From: Mucilaginibacter sp. KACC 22773
GTDB lineage: Bacteria > Bacteroidota > Bacteroidia > Sphingobacteriales > Sphingobacteriaceae
Assembly: GCF_028736215.1 (NCBI RefSeq)
Contig: NZ_CP117883.1
Span: forward strand, 6,882,001 to 6,946,000
Direction of reading: 5' to 3'
Length of the DNA stretch: 64,000 bases
The position numbers were made by a program, and so were the translations under genes. The notes below the pieces were generated by a model. That model made no database searches, was not told the DNA's origin, and saw nothing but the letters and a program-made list of their open reading frames with translations. This document shows, in pieces, positions 1-8,542 of the stretch. Each line of letters starts with the position of its first letter. Position 1 is the first letter of the stretch.

Positions 1-1
1 C

Positions 2-442
2 TATAAAGCATTTACCCCGGCGGGCGAAGCAACAGGCGGGGTTTTGAAAGACAATTATAATATAGCTATTGAAGGCTATAAAGTGGTACTACCTTTAATG
101 GGGCATAGCAACGAAGATGCTTTGCTTAAGATATTTAGCCAGGCCGATGGCGTTATGAAAGTTTATATTGATTTTGACCTGGTTAAAATTGGTTTTGGCG
201 GAATGGGTGTAGTTAAAGTTAATGCCCATGCCAATATTGCACTGTTCAATAAAGCAGGAGATAAAGTGTTTTCTATCAAAGAAGACGCAAAATCAAAAGG
301 TGGGAGCGCGCTTATTGGCGGTGTACCTGTTTTGACTGCTGAAAAAATATTGCCAATGTGCGAAAGTGCATTGACAGAACTGATGAACGCGCTGCAAAAA
401 GATTTACCTAAGATGGTAAAAAAGTCCGATTCGAAATTGTAA
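2..442 (+). CDS. Hypothetical protein, 5' end outside window
   Basis: The reading frame is open to the left window edge, so the gene starts upstream; the first in-frame start-like codon (TTG at 44) is unlikely to be the true start. About 146 residues are visible. The sequence is a mix of strands and helices with Gly-rich turns (IGFGGMGVVKV) and a Lys-rich C-terminus, with no membrane segment or catalytic motif I recognise. It ends shortly before a clear hairpin terminator, so it is the last gene of its unit. Function unknown; the frame itself is well supported by length and codon use. Confidence 0.7.
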   Translation, partial: YKAFTPAGEATGGVLKDNYNIAIEGYKVVLPLMGHSNEDALLKIFSQADGVMKVYIDFDLVKIGFGGMGVVKVNAHANIALFNKAGDKVFSIKEDAKSKGGSALIGGVPVLTAEKILPMCESALTELMNALQKDLPKMVKKSDSKL

Positions 443-495
443 GGTATTATCGCTGCTTTTAACAGCAAGCTATTTAAATTTACTATCACTGTGGC

Positions 496-529
496 AAAGT
501 CTCAATTCGAAAGATTTGAGACTTTTTAT
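496..529 (+). terminator. Intrinsic terminator of the first gene
   Basis: Perfect 10-bp arms AAAGTCTCAA (496-505) and TTGAGACTTT (516-525) with a 10-nt loop, followed by TTTATT. It lies 54 nt after the stop of the partial + strand gene. Confidence 0.8.
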
Positions 530-600
530 TACATTTATATCACCTCACTATCAGGTAATGAAACTTCGGACCACTTTGTACAATTAAGAATACTAATACC

Positions 601-1689
601 TCACTTCGATTGCTCAATCAGTTGCTTGGCTATTCCTATTTTGGCATCGACAAGCTTGCCGGCGATAGTTGGGTCGGCAAGCATTACATCTTCGTCGTCT
701 ATTTCAATACTGTTTAGTATGGCCAGGGATGTACCTACTGTACTTGTTTTTTGCAGGTTGGTGGTATAATCAAGCGCCTGTTTTAAAGTAGAGTTGTATA
801 TGGCTAAAAATGTGCCGCCAATTAACTGGGTAATTATGCCTGCCGATGTTGACAAAATGGATACCAACGATGTGTTTTTATCGGTGCTATCGCTGCTGAT
901 AGCCTTACCTATGCCCCAAAATATCAGTATAAAACCGATGACCATTACAATAACGCTCAGTATAAAAGTCCAGGTATTTTGTTCCAGGTTACGGCGATAG
1001 TAGGTATCAAGGGTAGTTTGGGCCGATACCCAGCTCAGTCTGATATCCTTTGGGTTATTGCTGGCATTTAGCTGGGCCCTGGCGCGTTCGGCCTTGTCGC
1101 GCTCAAGGCTTATCCGGTACCCGGTTATCAACAGCAAAAAAATGTCGACACCTAAAAATACCGCAATTGGCGTTGCCCATGGCGACCACCAATTACCGCC
1201 GGTTATAAACTGGCTGAGGCCATACTTGTTAAAAAAGGATTTTGATACCGTATTTTGCACCCTATCGGTCAATTCATTGGGATTATAGCCTGCCGTATCT
1301 GAAAGTTTGCTTAAACTTTCAATCACCTGCTTATCATTATCCATGCGGATAACGCTATCTGTTGTCATAAAGCGGTCTATCGGTATTGCCATGTAGCCGC
1401 CGTGAGCCATTTCATGCGTCATATCTGTACGTACGCTATCAATATATTGGGGCGTGAGCTTTTTGTTAAGATGCCTGGCAAGTACCTTGTTTGTAGACAA
1501 AACAAGGTCTATTGACCTCGATTTTTCAAAAATATAGTTCACCCTGAAATAAGAGGCCAGCAGATAAAATATGATACCCAATATAATCGTAAGCATTTGT
1601 ATCCGGTAAGCCATCCGCATGTATTGAAGTACCGACCTTACAGGCTTGGTGGACTGTTGTATTGAGGGGGCGTTAAGTGGTTGGGCCAT
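601..1689 (-). CDS. Hypothetical integral membrane protein
   Basis: 362 residues. One hydrophobic segment lies near residues 32-52 (TIILGIIFYLLASYF), then a soluble region of about 120 residues. Further segments lie near 178-192 (AVFLGVDIFLLLITG) and 245-262 (ILSVIVMVIGFILIFWGI), and a weaker one near 280-300. The C-terminal region (about 300-360) looks helical and cytosolic. I do not recognise the family; the layout, a periplasmic loop between TM1 and TM2 and a cytosolic tail, would fit a sensor or channel-like protein but no motif proves it. The ATG is preceded by a promoter-like TACCTTTA on the minus strand near 1732-1740. It is convergent with the preceding + strand gene. Confidence 0.75.
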   Translation of the reverse strand: MAQPLNAPSIQQSTKPVRSVLQYMRMAYRIQMLTIILGIIFYLLASYFRVNYIFEKSRSIDLVLSTNKVLARHLNKKLTPQYIDSVRTDMTHEMAHGGYMAIPIDRFMTTDSVIRMDNDKQVIESLSKLSDTAGYNPNELTDRVQNTVSKSFFNKYGLSQFITGGNWWSPWATPIAVFLGVDIFLLLITGYRISLERDKAERARAQLNASNNPKDIRLSWVSAQTTLDTYYRRNLEQNTWTFILSVIVMVIGFILIFWGIGKAISSDSTDKNTSLVSILSTSAGIITQLIGGTFLAIYNSTLKQALDYTTNLQKTSTVGTSLAILNSIEIDDEDVMLADPTIAGKLVDAKIGIAKQLIEQSK

Positions 1690-1907
1690 GAGCTGTGAAG
1701 ATTAGGTATACTTGTAACGAAATGGGCTGTTTAAAGGTACATTTTTTGTTCAACAATAATCATAACAAATTGTAACAGAGGGCATAAATAAACAAAAGTG
1801 ATTTTATACCACCCTTGAGCGCGATAAAAAACCGTTCGCAAGTCATCAAAGTCCAATCATCGGCCAGCCTGTTGATATATCGCCTTGTCATCCTAAAAAA
1901 CAACAAA

Positions 1908-1934
1908 GCCCCGCAATATTTCTATTGACGGGGC
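1908..1934 (-). terminator. Intrinsic terminator of the lipoprotein gene
   Basis: GCCCCG (1908-1913) pairs with CGGGGC (1929-1934); inside, CAATA pairs with TATTG, leaving one bulged A. On the minus strand the hairpin is followed by TTTGTTGTTTTTTAGG. It lies 37 nt beyond the stop of the 1971-3758 gene. The rest of the 1690-1970 gap is AT-rich promoter-like sequence with no gene. Confidence 0.75.
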
Positions 1935-1970
1935 CTCTCCCCTATTTATTAACCTAACGGCCAATTTCTT

Positions 1971-3758
1971 TTAACGACAGCGCACGCTAAATTTAGCAGT
2001 GATGTTTAGGGTATTGCTGCCTGCATCATAAATAGCCGAGCCATTTATACCGCTTACAGACGGTAAAGTGAAGTTTCGCGGCGCCATGGTAAACACCGAT
2101 GTTTGGTACCATACGTAGCTATTGTAAGCGTACATGTAATATTGATCGCCGTTAAATAATTTAATGCTATACCTGCCATTGCTGCCTGTAATACCTGCGC
2201 CAAAAGCATATTGGATAACGCCCCGGTTTACGTAGGCGTAAGTCCATGCGTTTTGATTGAGCCGCGCTGCACCAACATCGTAAAGGAAAAACCAGCCTGA
2301 AGGCAGCAGGTTGATGTTTTTATTGCTGCAATAGCCCTGCATATTAAGGGTAACATTGATGAGCGAAGGCGTAGCCGGGCTACCAAAACTCAAATCGACA
2401 GAACCCTGGCTGCATGGGTTAAACAGGCCGGTTTGTGCAAGTATGGGCAGCCGCGGGTTAAGGTATAAGTTAAAGCTGCTGATAACAACCTTGCATTGCG
2501 CAATGCTGGGCACATATGGAAATACTACTACATCGCCATCGTGTACAAATTCGCCATGGGCGCCGGCCAGGTATTGGTTGTTGGGTGTAACAATGGTTAC
2601 ATCATAAATACCACTGTTGCCCGCCCCGCAGTGAATGCGCACGGTTAGCGGCGTAAAACAGGTGCCGTATGGATGCCCGGCCACCGCCCAGCTCCAATCA
2701 AGGTTAAAGCAGCACAGGTGCGAGGTTTCAAAATTGGCAATAAGGTTGCCGCTGCTATCATTAGTTATAGTTACATCACCTTCGCTTTTCCATTGCCCGG
2801 TTTCTTCGGTAAGGCTCCATAGCGGCACGGTGTCGCCGGCTTTAATATTATTGCCGGTAATAAAGTTTGTGGTGTTAGGATCCAGCTTCATGCTCACCTG
2901 TATAGGCTGCGAAAAATGCCTTACCTGTGTACCGGCAGCCGACATTTTAATGGATAATAAACCCGCCGACACAAAATTGATGGCATTGCCGCCATTAACT
3001 TGGTTGCCCGCCTTATCTATCACATTGGTAGGGCTAAAACCTCCGGGAAAGGCTCCGTATGAAGTTGTAGAAACGGCGCTGAAATCAACAATATTGGATG
3101 TTAACGCCGATGCATTTATAGCCGAGCCATCTGCATCAAGCATTTCTGTACCGGGTAAAATTTTAATCTGTGCCGTTTCAACCATGCCCGACCGTTGCGG
3201 CAGGTTAAGGGTAGCCCCGGCAGATACGCCGTTGGATAAGGGTGTGGTAGTTGCCAAAACAGATGTACCTGCGGGTGGGTTGGCATATTCAACCACGCCA
3301 ACATCAACAATTTTTGCACTATCTTTTGTAATGGTAACGGTTTGCACTATGGGCGCATACCCTGGGATATCGGCCGATACATTGAATGTTACCGGCGACG
3401 AAGGCGAGGGAGCAGCGTTGGCGGTAAGCGATAAAGGTAAAAAGCCATGCGAGGCCTTAAAATCGCTGGTCGATCCACCGTCCATTTGTACCAATGCTGC
3501 ATCTCTGCCGGTTATTTTAACATCAAAATCGCCGGGCTGATTAGCGGAATTCGCATTAGCGTTGGCAAAACGTAATAACACAGGCGCTTTGGTAAGCGTG
3601 GTTTCGTTAATGGTGAGTGCTATGCCTTCATTGGGTTTCCGGCAGCTATTCAGGGTTAGTACCAGTACCATGCACGCAATCATTAAAAAAATATTAATAA
3701 GCGCACTACCCTGTTTTGCCGGGTTAATTTGTGAGTGGAGTTTAAAGGTGTTTTTCAT
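1971..3758 (-). CDS. Large lipoprotein of unknown function
   Basis: 595 residues. The N-terminus has a hydrophobic stretch and a lipobox-like LTLNSC, so Cys39 is the probable lipidated residue; a shorter start at Met26 or Met27 would give a more usual signal peptide. The mature part looks all-beta: a repeat-like region near 60-160, then a segment with LWSLTEETGQWKSEG that resembles the Thr-Gly-x-Trp beta unit of extracellular adhesion-type proteins. Cys-rich pieces follow (SHLCCFNLDW, GTCFTPLTVRIHCGAG) and then Ig-like C-terminal parts. It starts 9 bp after the stop of the barrel gene, so the two are almost certainly one operon, suggesting a surface lipoprotein working with an outer-membrane partner. 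Exact role unknown. Confidence 0.75.
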   Translation of the reverse strand: MKNTFKLHSQINPAKQGSALINIFLMIACMVLVLTLNSCRKPNEGIALTINETTLTKAPVLLRFANANANSANQPGDFDVKITGRDAALVQMDGGSTSDFKASHGFLPLSLTANAAPSPSSPVTFNVSADIPGYAPIVQTVTITKDSAKIVDVGVVEYANPPAGTSVLATTTPLSNGVSAGATLNLPQRSGMVETAQIKILPGTEMLDADGSAINASALTSNIVDFSAVSTTSYGAFPGGFSPTNVIDKAGNQVNGGNAINFVSAGLLSIKMSAAGTQVRHFSQPIQVSMKLDPNTTNFITGNNIKAGDTVPLWSLTEETGQWKSEGDVTITNDSSGNLIANFETSHLCCFNLDWSWAVAGHPYGTCFTPLTVRIHCGAGNSGIYDVTIVTPNNQYLAGAHGEFVHDGDVVVFPYVPSIAQCKVVISSFNLYLNPRLPILAQTGLFNPCSQGSVDLSFGSPATPSLINVTLNMQGYCSNKNINLLPSGWFFLYDVGAARLNQNAWTYAYVNRGVIQYAFGAGITGSNGRYSIKLFNGDQYYMYAYNSYVWYQTSVFTMAPRNFTLPSVSGINGSAIYDAGSNTLNITAKFSVRCR

Positions 3759-3767
3759 GATGATATT

Positions 3768-4469
3768 TTATCTGATTCGTAAATTAAAATTGAGCTGAAC
3801 AACAGGCATCCAACGATATCCCTGCATATTTTTATTGAATTGTATATTATTGGCATCGTTATCTGATAGTAGCTTTGTGCCCGTAAACGAAGTGCCTGGC
3901 CTGGATAGGTAATATGTACCAACATCAAGATTTACATTTAAAAGCCGGCCCGGAAATCCTTTAAAAAGGGCGATGCCCAGGTAAGGCGCAACACCTTTCC
4001 ACGTAACATCGGCCTGCAGCACACCAATCTGATCTTTGGTGAGCGATTGGCTCCCGATGTTATAACCACCAGATGGTGTAATAACGGCAGTTGCCTTACC
4101 TTCTGTAATATATGAGGCACCGCCTACCAGCCTAAAGCTATTGGTATTAAAAGGCGAATAATCGGCCAGCAAATGAACATTAGAGAAACTGGTTGAAAAC
4201 TGCCCCTGTACCGGGAAACCGAAAAACTGGAAGCCCCTGTTTGCATTTATCGGGATGATGCCAAAGCCAAGCCGGCCGGATAATTTTGGCAAAAAACCAT
4301 ATTTCACATCGGCGCCTATGCCCTGGCTGCCAACAAGTACCTGTAAGGATATAGGCGAAACAAACTGCGCGGTATTGCCGCTGCCGGTTTCCGTTTTGGT
4401 GTTACTTTGCTGTGCATAGGCAACAATGTAAAAAAACATGGTTAAAAGAGTGGAGATAAAGGTTTTCAT
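3768..4469 (-). CDS. Outer-membrane beta-barrel protein
   Basis: 233 residues with a signal peptide ending near AYAQQ (cleavage around residue 20). The mature protein has alternating polar/hydrophobic strands (LQVLVGSQGIGADVKYGF, GRLGFGIIPI) and an aromatic C-terminal strand ending in NFNLRIR. This is typical of small 8-10 strand outer-membrane barrels in Bacteroidota. It sits directly upstream of the 595-residue lipoprotein gene (9-bp gap) and downstream of a tiny hydrophobic ORF (11-bp gap). I cannot name the substrate. Confidence 0.75.
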   Translation of the reverse strand: MKTFISTLLTMFFYIVAYAQQSNTKTETGSGNTAQFVSPISLQVLVGSQGIGADVKYGFLPKLSGRLGFGIIPINANRGFQFFGFPVQGQFSTSFSNVHLLADYSPFNTNSFRLVGGASYITEGKATAVITPSGGYNIGSQSLTKDQIGVLQADVTWKGVAPYLGIALFKGFPGRLLNVNLDVGTYYLSRPGTSFTGTKLLSDNDANNIQFNKNMQGYRWMPVVQLNFNLRIR

Positions 4470-4480
4470 TGGTATTGGGT

Positions 4481-4561
4481 TTAATAGGTGTTTTTATTTT
4501 GCCGGGTAAGCGCCGTGATGCATATCAGCATTATTGCTATTGTTACAAGGATATATTCCAT
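4481..4561 (-). CDS. Possible 26-residue single-span membrane peptide
   Basis: ATG at 4559-4561, TAA at 4481-4483. The product begins MEYILVTIAI, is hydrophobic for about 18 residues, then ends in a polar basic tail (TRQNKNTY). Size and pattern recall KdpF-type peptides, but no kdpABC genes are in the window. It lies 11 bp upstream of the barrel gene in the same orientation. No convincing ribosome binding site is visible, which is normal in this phylum. Only a guess from composition and position. Confidence 0.35.
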   Translation of the reverse strand: MEYILVTIAIMLICITALTRQNKNTY

Positions 4562-4757
4562 GGCTTTGGGGTTTAATGTATTAGTTGTTTGTGTATCTTG
4601 TACCGTTTATTAAGGCTACAACAGTGCTGCTTTCCGGTGCATTTATTAGTTGTTTTTAACTATACAATTTTATGGGGTGGCGGCAAGGCGTGCAATACAA
4701 AGCTGTTTGTATTTTTTGCGGCGGTAATAAAACATAGGTTTACAAGTAATTAGTACG

Positions 4758-5399
4758 ATGGAAATGACAACTGAAAAACTATCAGTGATCATAGCAGATG
4801 ATCATACATTATTTATAAACGGGCTTAGCATGTTATTGCAAAATGAGCCGGATATTGAGATCATGAATACAGCGGCAAATGGCAAAGAGGTGTTGGGGCT
4901 GCTGCATACCCATACGCCCACGCTGGTATTGCTTGATATTAACATGCCGGGCATTAATGGCTTCGAGGTGCTTAAACGGATAAAGTCTTACTATCCCAAA
5001 ATAAAGGTGGTAATGCTATCAACCTATAACGAACAACACCTTATTGAAAAAGCAAAGGCCACCGGCGCCGATGGTTACCTGTTTAAAAATGCCGAAAAAG
5101 AGGAACTATTGAGGGTAATGCGGCAAGTAGCCCAGGGGCAGCAATGCTTTCCGTACAAACCGCCGGTTGTTAACTCCACATTTGATGACGCCGACCCTTT
5201 TTTAAAGCAATTTCAGCTTACGAAAAGAGAAACCGAATTGCTGCAATTTATTAAGCAGGACTATACCAACCAGCAAATGGCCAATCACCTGCACTTAAGC
5301 ATTTATACTGTTGAAACACACCGCAAAAACATCATGCAAAAACTGAATCTGAAAAACCCGGTGGAACTTACCAAGTTTATATTGCAGTATAATTTGTAA
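4758..5399 (+). CDS. NarL/LuxR-family response regulator
   Basis: 213 residues. The receiver domain (about 1-125) has the acidic pair Asp14-Asp15, phospho-acceptor Asp60 (LVLLDINMPG), Ser88-Thr89 and Lys110 (YLFK). A LuxR/GerE helix-turn-helix lies near 150-205 (LTKRETELLQFI, HLSIYTVETHRKNIMQKL). All phosphotransfer residues are present, so it should be a phosphorylation-dependent DNA-binding regulator. No histidine kinase gene adjoins it, so it is an orphan here. It is divergent from the OMP-lipoprotein operon across about 200 bp, which makes that operon a plausible target, but this is inference from position. Confidence 0.9.
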   Translation: MEMTTEKLSVIIADDHTLFINGLSMLLQNEPDIEIMNTAANGKEVLGLLHTHTPTLVLLDINMPGINGFEVLKRIKSYYPKIKVVMLSTYNEQHLIEKAKATGADGYLFKNAEKEELLRVMRQVAQGQQCFPYKPPVVNSTFDDADPFLKQFQLTKRETELLQFIKQDYTNQQMANHLHLSIYTVETHRKNIMQKLNLKNPVELTKFILQYNL

Positions 5400-5559
5400 A
5401 TGGTGTTTTAAGCTTGCAGGTAAAGTGATAGCGTTATAAGCGGTTTGGAGAAATTTAGGGATATGGTGAATGCACACGGATGTTAACGGTTATCTTTTAA
5501 ACTGCTGTTGAAGCAAAATAACCCGCCGGCATTTTTTAAATGCTGGTTTTCATTCATCC

Positions 5560-7122
5560 CTAAAACCCATCAAACACAAAATTTTCTTTAATCAGCGGTT
5601 TGCGGGGCAGCATATCGGGGCGGGTGGCGGTTTGGTATACAAACGAGGCCACAATAATGGCGGCTTGTTTAAGGTCGTCAATTATCAGGTGGTCATAATC
5701 GTCCAGGTTGCTGTGATGGGTGCGGGTTTCGTAATCAATAGGATCCTGCACAAACTGAAAACCGGGGATGCCCGCCCAATCGAAACTGAGGTGGTCTGTT
5801 GAGCCAGTATTACTCATGGTAACCGTTTGAGCGCCCAGGTCTGCGAAGGGTTTAAACCATTCGGTAAATATGGGTTTTACAGCCTGGTTATTTTGGGCAT
5901 AAATACCCCTTATTTTGCCGGTGCCGTTATCAAGGTTAAAATAGGCTGATACTTTTGCTTGTTCGGGTTTTAGGGCGAATGTTGTACCATCCATAAAATG
6001 TTTTTTTGCATAATTAAAAGAACCTAACAAGCCCTGTTCTTCACCGCTCCAAAGGGCTATACGGATGGTTCGTTTAGGTTTAAGTCCCAATGAATCCAGC
6101 AATCTCACGGCCTCCATCATCACAATACAGCCGGCGGCGTTATCAGTGGCACCCGTGGCGGCCTGCCATGAATCAAGATGGCCGCCAAGCATTACCAGCT
6201 GGGGTTTCAGTTTAGCATCGGTGCCAGGAATTTCGGCAACCACGTTGTAGCCTTTGGGATCATCGGTTGTGAGGTTGCCGCTGATATTTAAAGCCAATTC
6301 TACTTTGTGGCCGGATAGGATGAGCCTTTTTATTTTTTGTCCGTCTTCGGCCGACATGGTTACTTTGGGTACGGTTTCGGCCGCGGTTGTTTTGTAACCG
6401 CCATAACCCTGCACGACCACGGTTCCGTTATGGTTATTGCTGCCGGTAGTAATATAGGCCAGTGCGCCTGATGATTTAAGCAACTCATCAACCTTAGCAA
6501 AAATTTTAAAGTAGCCTTTATACATCGCTATCGTCGGTTTGTCAATCATGTAGGCATCTTTAAGGTTGGCCAAGGCGGTATCTGCCAATCGCGTTGCCGA
6601 TGGTTCAAATCTGTCGGCGCTGCTGGCGGCACCGCCGGTTACCAGTACAAATTTGCCTTTAAAATCGGCTGCATGGCTGGCCAGGTAAGCGGTATCCATG
6701 GCGTTTGCAGGTGTAAGCAGTATTACCTGCCCCTGCTGTAAGCCTTTGGTATTAGCGCTCCATGGGCCTGGATATGCCCGTACAGATTGCACATACGGAG
6801 CATGCATTGATATGCTAAAATCCTGCACCTCCCATTGCTTGCCAAATTCGCCCCAGGGCTCCATTTTAGCATTGGTTAAGCCCCATTTTTTCATAGTTTC
6901 AACAGCCCAGGTGGCGGCCCGCTTGTAGCCGGGCGAATTGGTGAGCCTTGGGCCCGAAACATCTGTAAGGTAATGCGCAATTTGCGGAATTTGGGAACTG
7001 TTAAGCTCGGCGTTCCTGATTTTACGGAAGGCCGCTGTATCAATGGGTTCTTGCTGCGCATAGGCTGCCGTGCAGGCAAACAGGCTAAGGCCCAGTAGCG
7101 TTTTAAAGCTCAAGTGTTTCAT
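5560..7122 (-). CDS. M28-family zinc metallopeptidase with PA domain
   Basis: 520 residues with signal peptide (ends near AAYAQQ), so periplasmic or secreted. A PA-type insert lies near 120-260, then the M28 catalytic core. The zinc ligands and catalytic residues are visible: GGHLDSW (His, Asp), ATGATDNAAG (Asp), WSGEEQGLLGS (Glu-Glu), FNLDNGTG (Asp) and THHSNLDDYD (His). The family are aminopeptidases or carboxypeptidases releasing single residues from peptides. It stands alone, divergent from the SDR gene. Its exact peptide specificity cannot be read from the sequence. Confidence 0.9.
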   Translation of the reverse strand: MKHLSFKTLLGLSLFACTAAYAQQEPIDTAAFRKIRNAELNSSQIPQIAHYLTDVSGPRLTNSPGYKRAATWAVETMKKWGLTNAKMEPWGEFGKQWEVQDFSISMHAPYVQSVRAYPGPWSANTKGLQQGQVILLTPANAMDTAYLASHAADFKGKFVLVTGGAASSADRFEPSATRLADTALANLKDAYMIDKPTIAMYKGYFKIFAKVDELLKSSGALAYITTGSNNHNGTVVVQGYGGYKTTAAETVPKVTMSAEDGQKIKRLILSGHKVELALNISGNLTTDDPKGYNVVAEIPGTDAKLKPQLVMLGGHLDSWQAATGATDNAAGCIVMMEAVRLLDSLGLKPKRTIRIALWSGEEQGLLGSFNYAKKHFMDGTTFALKPEQAKVSAYFNLDNGTGKIRGIYAQNNQAVKPIFTEWFKPFADLGAQTVTMSNTGSTDHLSFDWAGIPGFQFVQDPIDYETRTHHSNLDDYDHLIIDDLKQAAIIVASFVYQTATRPDMLPRKPLIKENFVFDGF

Positions 7123-7307
7123 AATGTGGGAGTGATAGTTAAAAGTAGAGATTTTTTTGATGATATGAATGCCGGATTAAATTATGTACCGAAAATGTGA
7201 ACCGTAGACCGGGTATGTTTTTTACATAAAACCACAGCGTAAACTTAAATTTTGATGCGCTTATGACTTAGGTTTCCGTTATTTGTTATACAAGCAACAA
7301 GACTATC

Positions 7308-8072
7308 ATGACATTTGATTTTACAAACAAAAGGGTTTTAATCACGGGCGGCTCGCGCGGTATAGGGCGGGCTTGCGCGCAGTTATTCGCGGCTGCGGGT
7401 GCACAGGTTGCCATAACCTACTTAAGCAATCAGCAGGCCGCCGAAGAAACAATTGCCTTGCTGCCGGGAACCGGGCACAGTGCATGGCAATTGGCAATAC
7501 AGGATGCCAGCGCGGTTGAAACCTTTATGAAGGCTTTTATAGCAAAGCATAACGGGATTGATGTATTGGTGAACAATGCGGGTGTATTCCTGGAACACAA
7601 GATTATGGATGCTGATTATACTCACTGGCTGGCTATGTGGAAACAAACCATTGATGTTAACCTGATGGGTGTTGCCAACCTGTGTTACTTTGCAGGCCGG
7701 CAGATGGCGGAGCAGGGCGGCGGTAAAATAGTGAACATTTCATCCCGTGGGGCATTCCGCGGTGAGCCTGATTGCCCTGCTTATGGTGCAAGTAAGGCAG
7801 GGCTGAACTCCCTGAGCCAATCATTGGCTATTGCATTGGCGCCAAAGGGTGTAAGCATACATGTTATAGCGCCAGGGTTTACAGAAACAGATATGACTGC
7901 CGACATTTTGAACAGTCCGGCCGGGCAGGCAATAAAAAACCAAAGCCCTTTTGGCCGCGTGGCCAGAGCAGAAGAGGTAGCCCGGCTGGCAGCCATTTTC
8001 GCATCTGAGGGGATGGAATTTAGTAGCGGCAGTATTATTGATATTAACGGCGCATCGTACCTAAGGAGTTAA
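7308..8072 (+). CDS. SDR-family NAD(P)-dependent oxidoreductase
   Basis: 254 residues, a classical short-chain dehydrogenase. The Rossmann cofactor motif TGGSRGIG lies at residues 13-20, NNAG near 90, the catalytic Ser in the VNISSRG strand, and Tyr/Lys in YGASKAG near 159-163. The C-terminus carries the usual substrate-loop region and a GSIIDINGA ending as in FabG-like enzymes. A shared bidirectional terminator follows. Substrate unknown; genome context gives no hint. Confidence 0.9.
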   Translation: MTFDFTNKRVLITGGSRGIGRACAQLFAAAGAQVAITYLSNQQAAEETIALLPGTGHSAWQLAIQDASAVETFMKAFIAKHNGIDVLVNNAGVFLEHKIMDADYTHWLAMWKQTIDVNLMGVANLCYFAGRQMAEQGGGKIVNISSRGAFRGEPDCPAYGASKAGLNSLSQSLAIALAPKGVSIHVIAPGFTETDMTADILNSPAGQAIKNQSPFGRVARAEEVARLAAIFASEGMEFSSGSIIDINGASYLRS

Positions 8073-8077
8073 AAAAT

Positions 8078-8106
8078 AACCCCGGCATGCAAAACAGGCC
8101 GGGGTT
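8078..8106. terminator. Bidirectional intrinsic terminator
   Basis: AACCCCGGC (8078-8086) and GCCGGGGTT (8098-8106) form a 9-bp stem with an 11-nt loop between the convergent SDR and small membrane protein genes. T-rich on both strands (GAATTTTATT on +, TTATTTTTT on -). Confidence 0.85.
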
Positions 8107-8128
8107 GAATTTTATTCAGAACAGCAGA

Positions 8129-8284
8129 CTATATTGCTGTGTCCCTGCGTAAAAAGCCGAGTATTAGGGCTATAATAGCAATAACCAACAGGATGTGGAT
8201 TAAACTACCTACAGAGTAAACAAACGCTCCAATTGCCCATCCTATGATCAGGATAACGGCAATAATATACAGTAATGAATTCAT
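8129..8284 (-). CDS. lmo0937-family small membrane protein
   Basis: 51 residues from the ATG at 8284 (MNSLLYIIAVILIIGWAIG). A longer frame starts at 8323, but the family normally starts at this Met and the 13 extra residues are basic and unlike it. Two hydrophobic segments separated by a short turn, then a charged end (FLRRDTAI). Members are abundant tiny membrane proteins of unknown function, often linked to stress. Monocistronic, ending before the shared terminator. Confidence 0.8.
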   Translation of the reverse strand: MNSLLYIIAVILIIGWAIGAFVYSVGSLIHILLVIAIIALILGFLRRDTAI

Positions 8285-8485
8285 GATAGATTTTTTTAAT
8301 TGTTTATAAAAATTGTTTTTCAAATGATGTATTAAATCATTTACAATTTAAATACCAACTCTGTTTTCCACCTTAAATCGCCGGGAATAACGCTTTCATT
8401 GCCTGTTTGCTGTACTTAAAACAAGGTAAATAGGTTATTATTCTATACAACTTATCGATCTGCATATGAATAAACGACATTTTTA

Positions 8486-8517
8486 AGTTTATAAATTTAT
8501 CTTGTAATTTATAAACT
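8486..8517. terminator. 12-bp AT-rich inverted repeat, likely terminator
   Basis: AGTTTATAAATT (8486-8497) and AATTTATAAACT (8506-8517) are perfect inverted copies with an 8-nt spacer. The repeat lies just beyond the stop of the nucleoside hydrolase-like gene and upstream of the lmo0937 gene. It could terminate the former or be an operator for the latter. The remaining 8324-8542 gap holds no gene. Confidence 0.5.
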
Positions 8518-8542
8518 ATCTTTTTTTGATAATTCAGAAGGG

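Noticed and set aside
2635..3540. A 301-residue + strand frame antisense to the large lipoprotein gene
   Set aside because: Shadow frame: the minus-strand gene has a signal peptide, lipobox and operon context.
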